A stretch of DNA of 64,000 nucleotides. Origin: Lachnospiraceae bacterium. Lineage in GTDB: Bacteria > Bacillota > Clostridia > Lachnospirales > Lachnospiraceae. The notes under the pieces are model-generated. The model did no database searches, was not told the DNA's origin, and worked only from the letters and a program-made list of their open reading frames with translations. The position numbers were made by a program, and so were the translations under genes. Location of the stretch: positions 1 through 64,000 of the forward strand of contig JALEPL010000007.1 of the NCBI GenBank assembly GCA_022766245.1, in the 5' to 3' direction. Below, one piece after another: positions 63,367 to 64,000 of the stretch (positions are counted from its first letter, which is position 1; each line of letters opens with the position of its first letter).

Positions 63367-64000
63367 TGAAAATTCTGTATTATGATTGGGATGAGTATAC
63401 CGGTCGGGATTGTATGGATATAATGAAAGCTTTGGGCTGGATGGTGTCTGTAGTGAAATATCGTTTGACTGATTACGAAAATGATGCGTCGTTTGAGGAA
63501 CAGATGAGTCGGGTATTAAAGATGGGATATGATTGTATCTTTTCGTTCAATTTTTATCCGATTTTGTCTAAAATCGCAAAAGAAAATGGCATTTTGTATC
63601 TGTCATGGGTATTTGATTCGCCACATTTGACGTTGGAGTCAGATACAATATCTAATACATGTAATAGAGTCTTTGTGTTTGATCGTAAATTGTGTGAGAA
63701 ATACCAGGAACGAGGGATTTCCACAATTAGTTATATGCCCTTGGCATATAATGGAACTAGAATGAACGATTTCCCTAGGGGACGGGCGAGAGAGTATCAG
63801 CATGAAGTATGCTTTTTAGGAACGTTATATGATGATAGCTATAATTTTTGGGATCAGATTAAGTTTATACCTGAGAATGAGAGAGGATATGTAGAGGGAA
63901 TTATTGCGTGCCAACAGTTGATTTATGGAATGGATTTGTGCGAACAACTGATGACGTCAGAGCGGTGTAAACAGCTTTTGCAGTACATAAGTGTGGAATT
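63366..64000 (+). CDS. DUF3880 glycosyltransferase, partial (runs off the window)
   Basis: The first 211 codons are present. The N-terminal MKILYYDWDEYTGRDCMDIM is followed by MGYDCIFSFNFYPILSKIAK, YLSWVFDSPHLTLESDTI and RVFVFDRKLCEKYQERGIST. These align with the reverse gene at 57511-58671, so the two are paralogues. The C-terminal GT domain lies beyond the window. It starts at the ATG overlapping the preceding TGA. Confidence 0.8.
   Translation, partial: MKILYYDWDEYTGRDCMDIMKALGWMVSVVKYRLTDYENDASFEEQMSRVLKMGYDCIFSFNFYPILSKIAKENGILYLSWVFDSPHLTLESDTISNTCNRVFVFDRKLCEKYQERGISTISYMPLAYNGTRMNDFPRGRAREYQHEVCFLGTLYDDSYNFWDQIKFIPENERGYVEGIIACQQLIYGMDLCEQLMTSERCKQLLQYISVE

Overview
The window looks like a chromosome segment of a motile, Gram-positive anaerobe of the Lachnospiraceae (Roseburia/Agathobacter/Eubacterium rectale-like). 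The reasons are the low-to-mid GC content, strong AGGAGG ribosome-binding sites, frequent TTG/GTG starts, a Tad pilus locus with a TadZ and a DUF5702 protein, a FliW-CsrA-flagellin module, a T-box, and a BofA-family protein. The genus call is inference.

Layout. 1-447: a tandem copy of a structured intergenic repeat. 448-9777: BofA-like protein, then a compact Tad (Flp pilus) operon with two prepilin peptidases, TadZ, TadA, TadB, TadC, Flp, a DUF5702 protein, two TadE-like pseudopilins and an FHA protein. 9858-13747: rhomboid protease, flavodoxin/SCP2 fusion, HIT protein, MurG (reverse) and a small membrane protein. 13949-27649: a two-component system followed by a membrane protein, two paralogous lipoproteins, a single and a duplicated HlyD/MacA-type lipoprotein adaptor, a 939-residue FtsX-type permease and two ABC ATPases; this reads as one sensory/export module. 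27780-35296: cell-wall hydrolase, SPFH protein, argF, birA, a small conserved protein, coaX, dus, a Pr6Pr-like membrane protein and tRNA-Cys. 35341-42922: GH13 glucosidase, AraC regulator, tyrS with a tyrosine T-box, Na/Pi cotransporter, and a Ca/Na antiporter behind a probable yybP-ykoY (Mn2+) riboswitch. 42928-43572: a ~645-bp imperfect palindrome. 43592-55358: late flagellar genes (flgM, flgN, two flgK paralogues, flgL, fliW, csrA, flaG, fliD, fliS, a fliT-position gene, flagellin) with three sigma-28-type promoters. 55398-64000: flagellin glycosylation island with a Maf transferase, DUF3880 glycosyltransferases, a GT2-methyltransferase fusion, a CMP-nonulosonate synthetase/PseG-like fusion and NeuB.

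How it works together. FlgM/sigma-28 would time the late flagellar genes. FliW and CsrA should control flagellin translation: the flagellin leader carries a GGA-loop hairpin in front of a GGA-containing Shine-Dalgarno site. The downstream sugar genes supply and attach nonulosonic acid to flagellin. The most unusual non-coding features are the 645-bp palindrome before flgM, a 28-bp stem around the start of the TadE-like gene whose three mismatches are all G-U wobbles, and a dispersed hairpin repeat with at least six full or partial copies.
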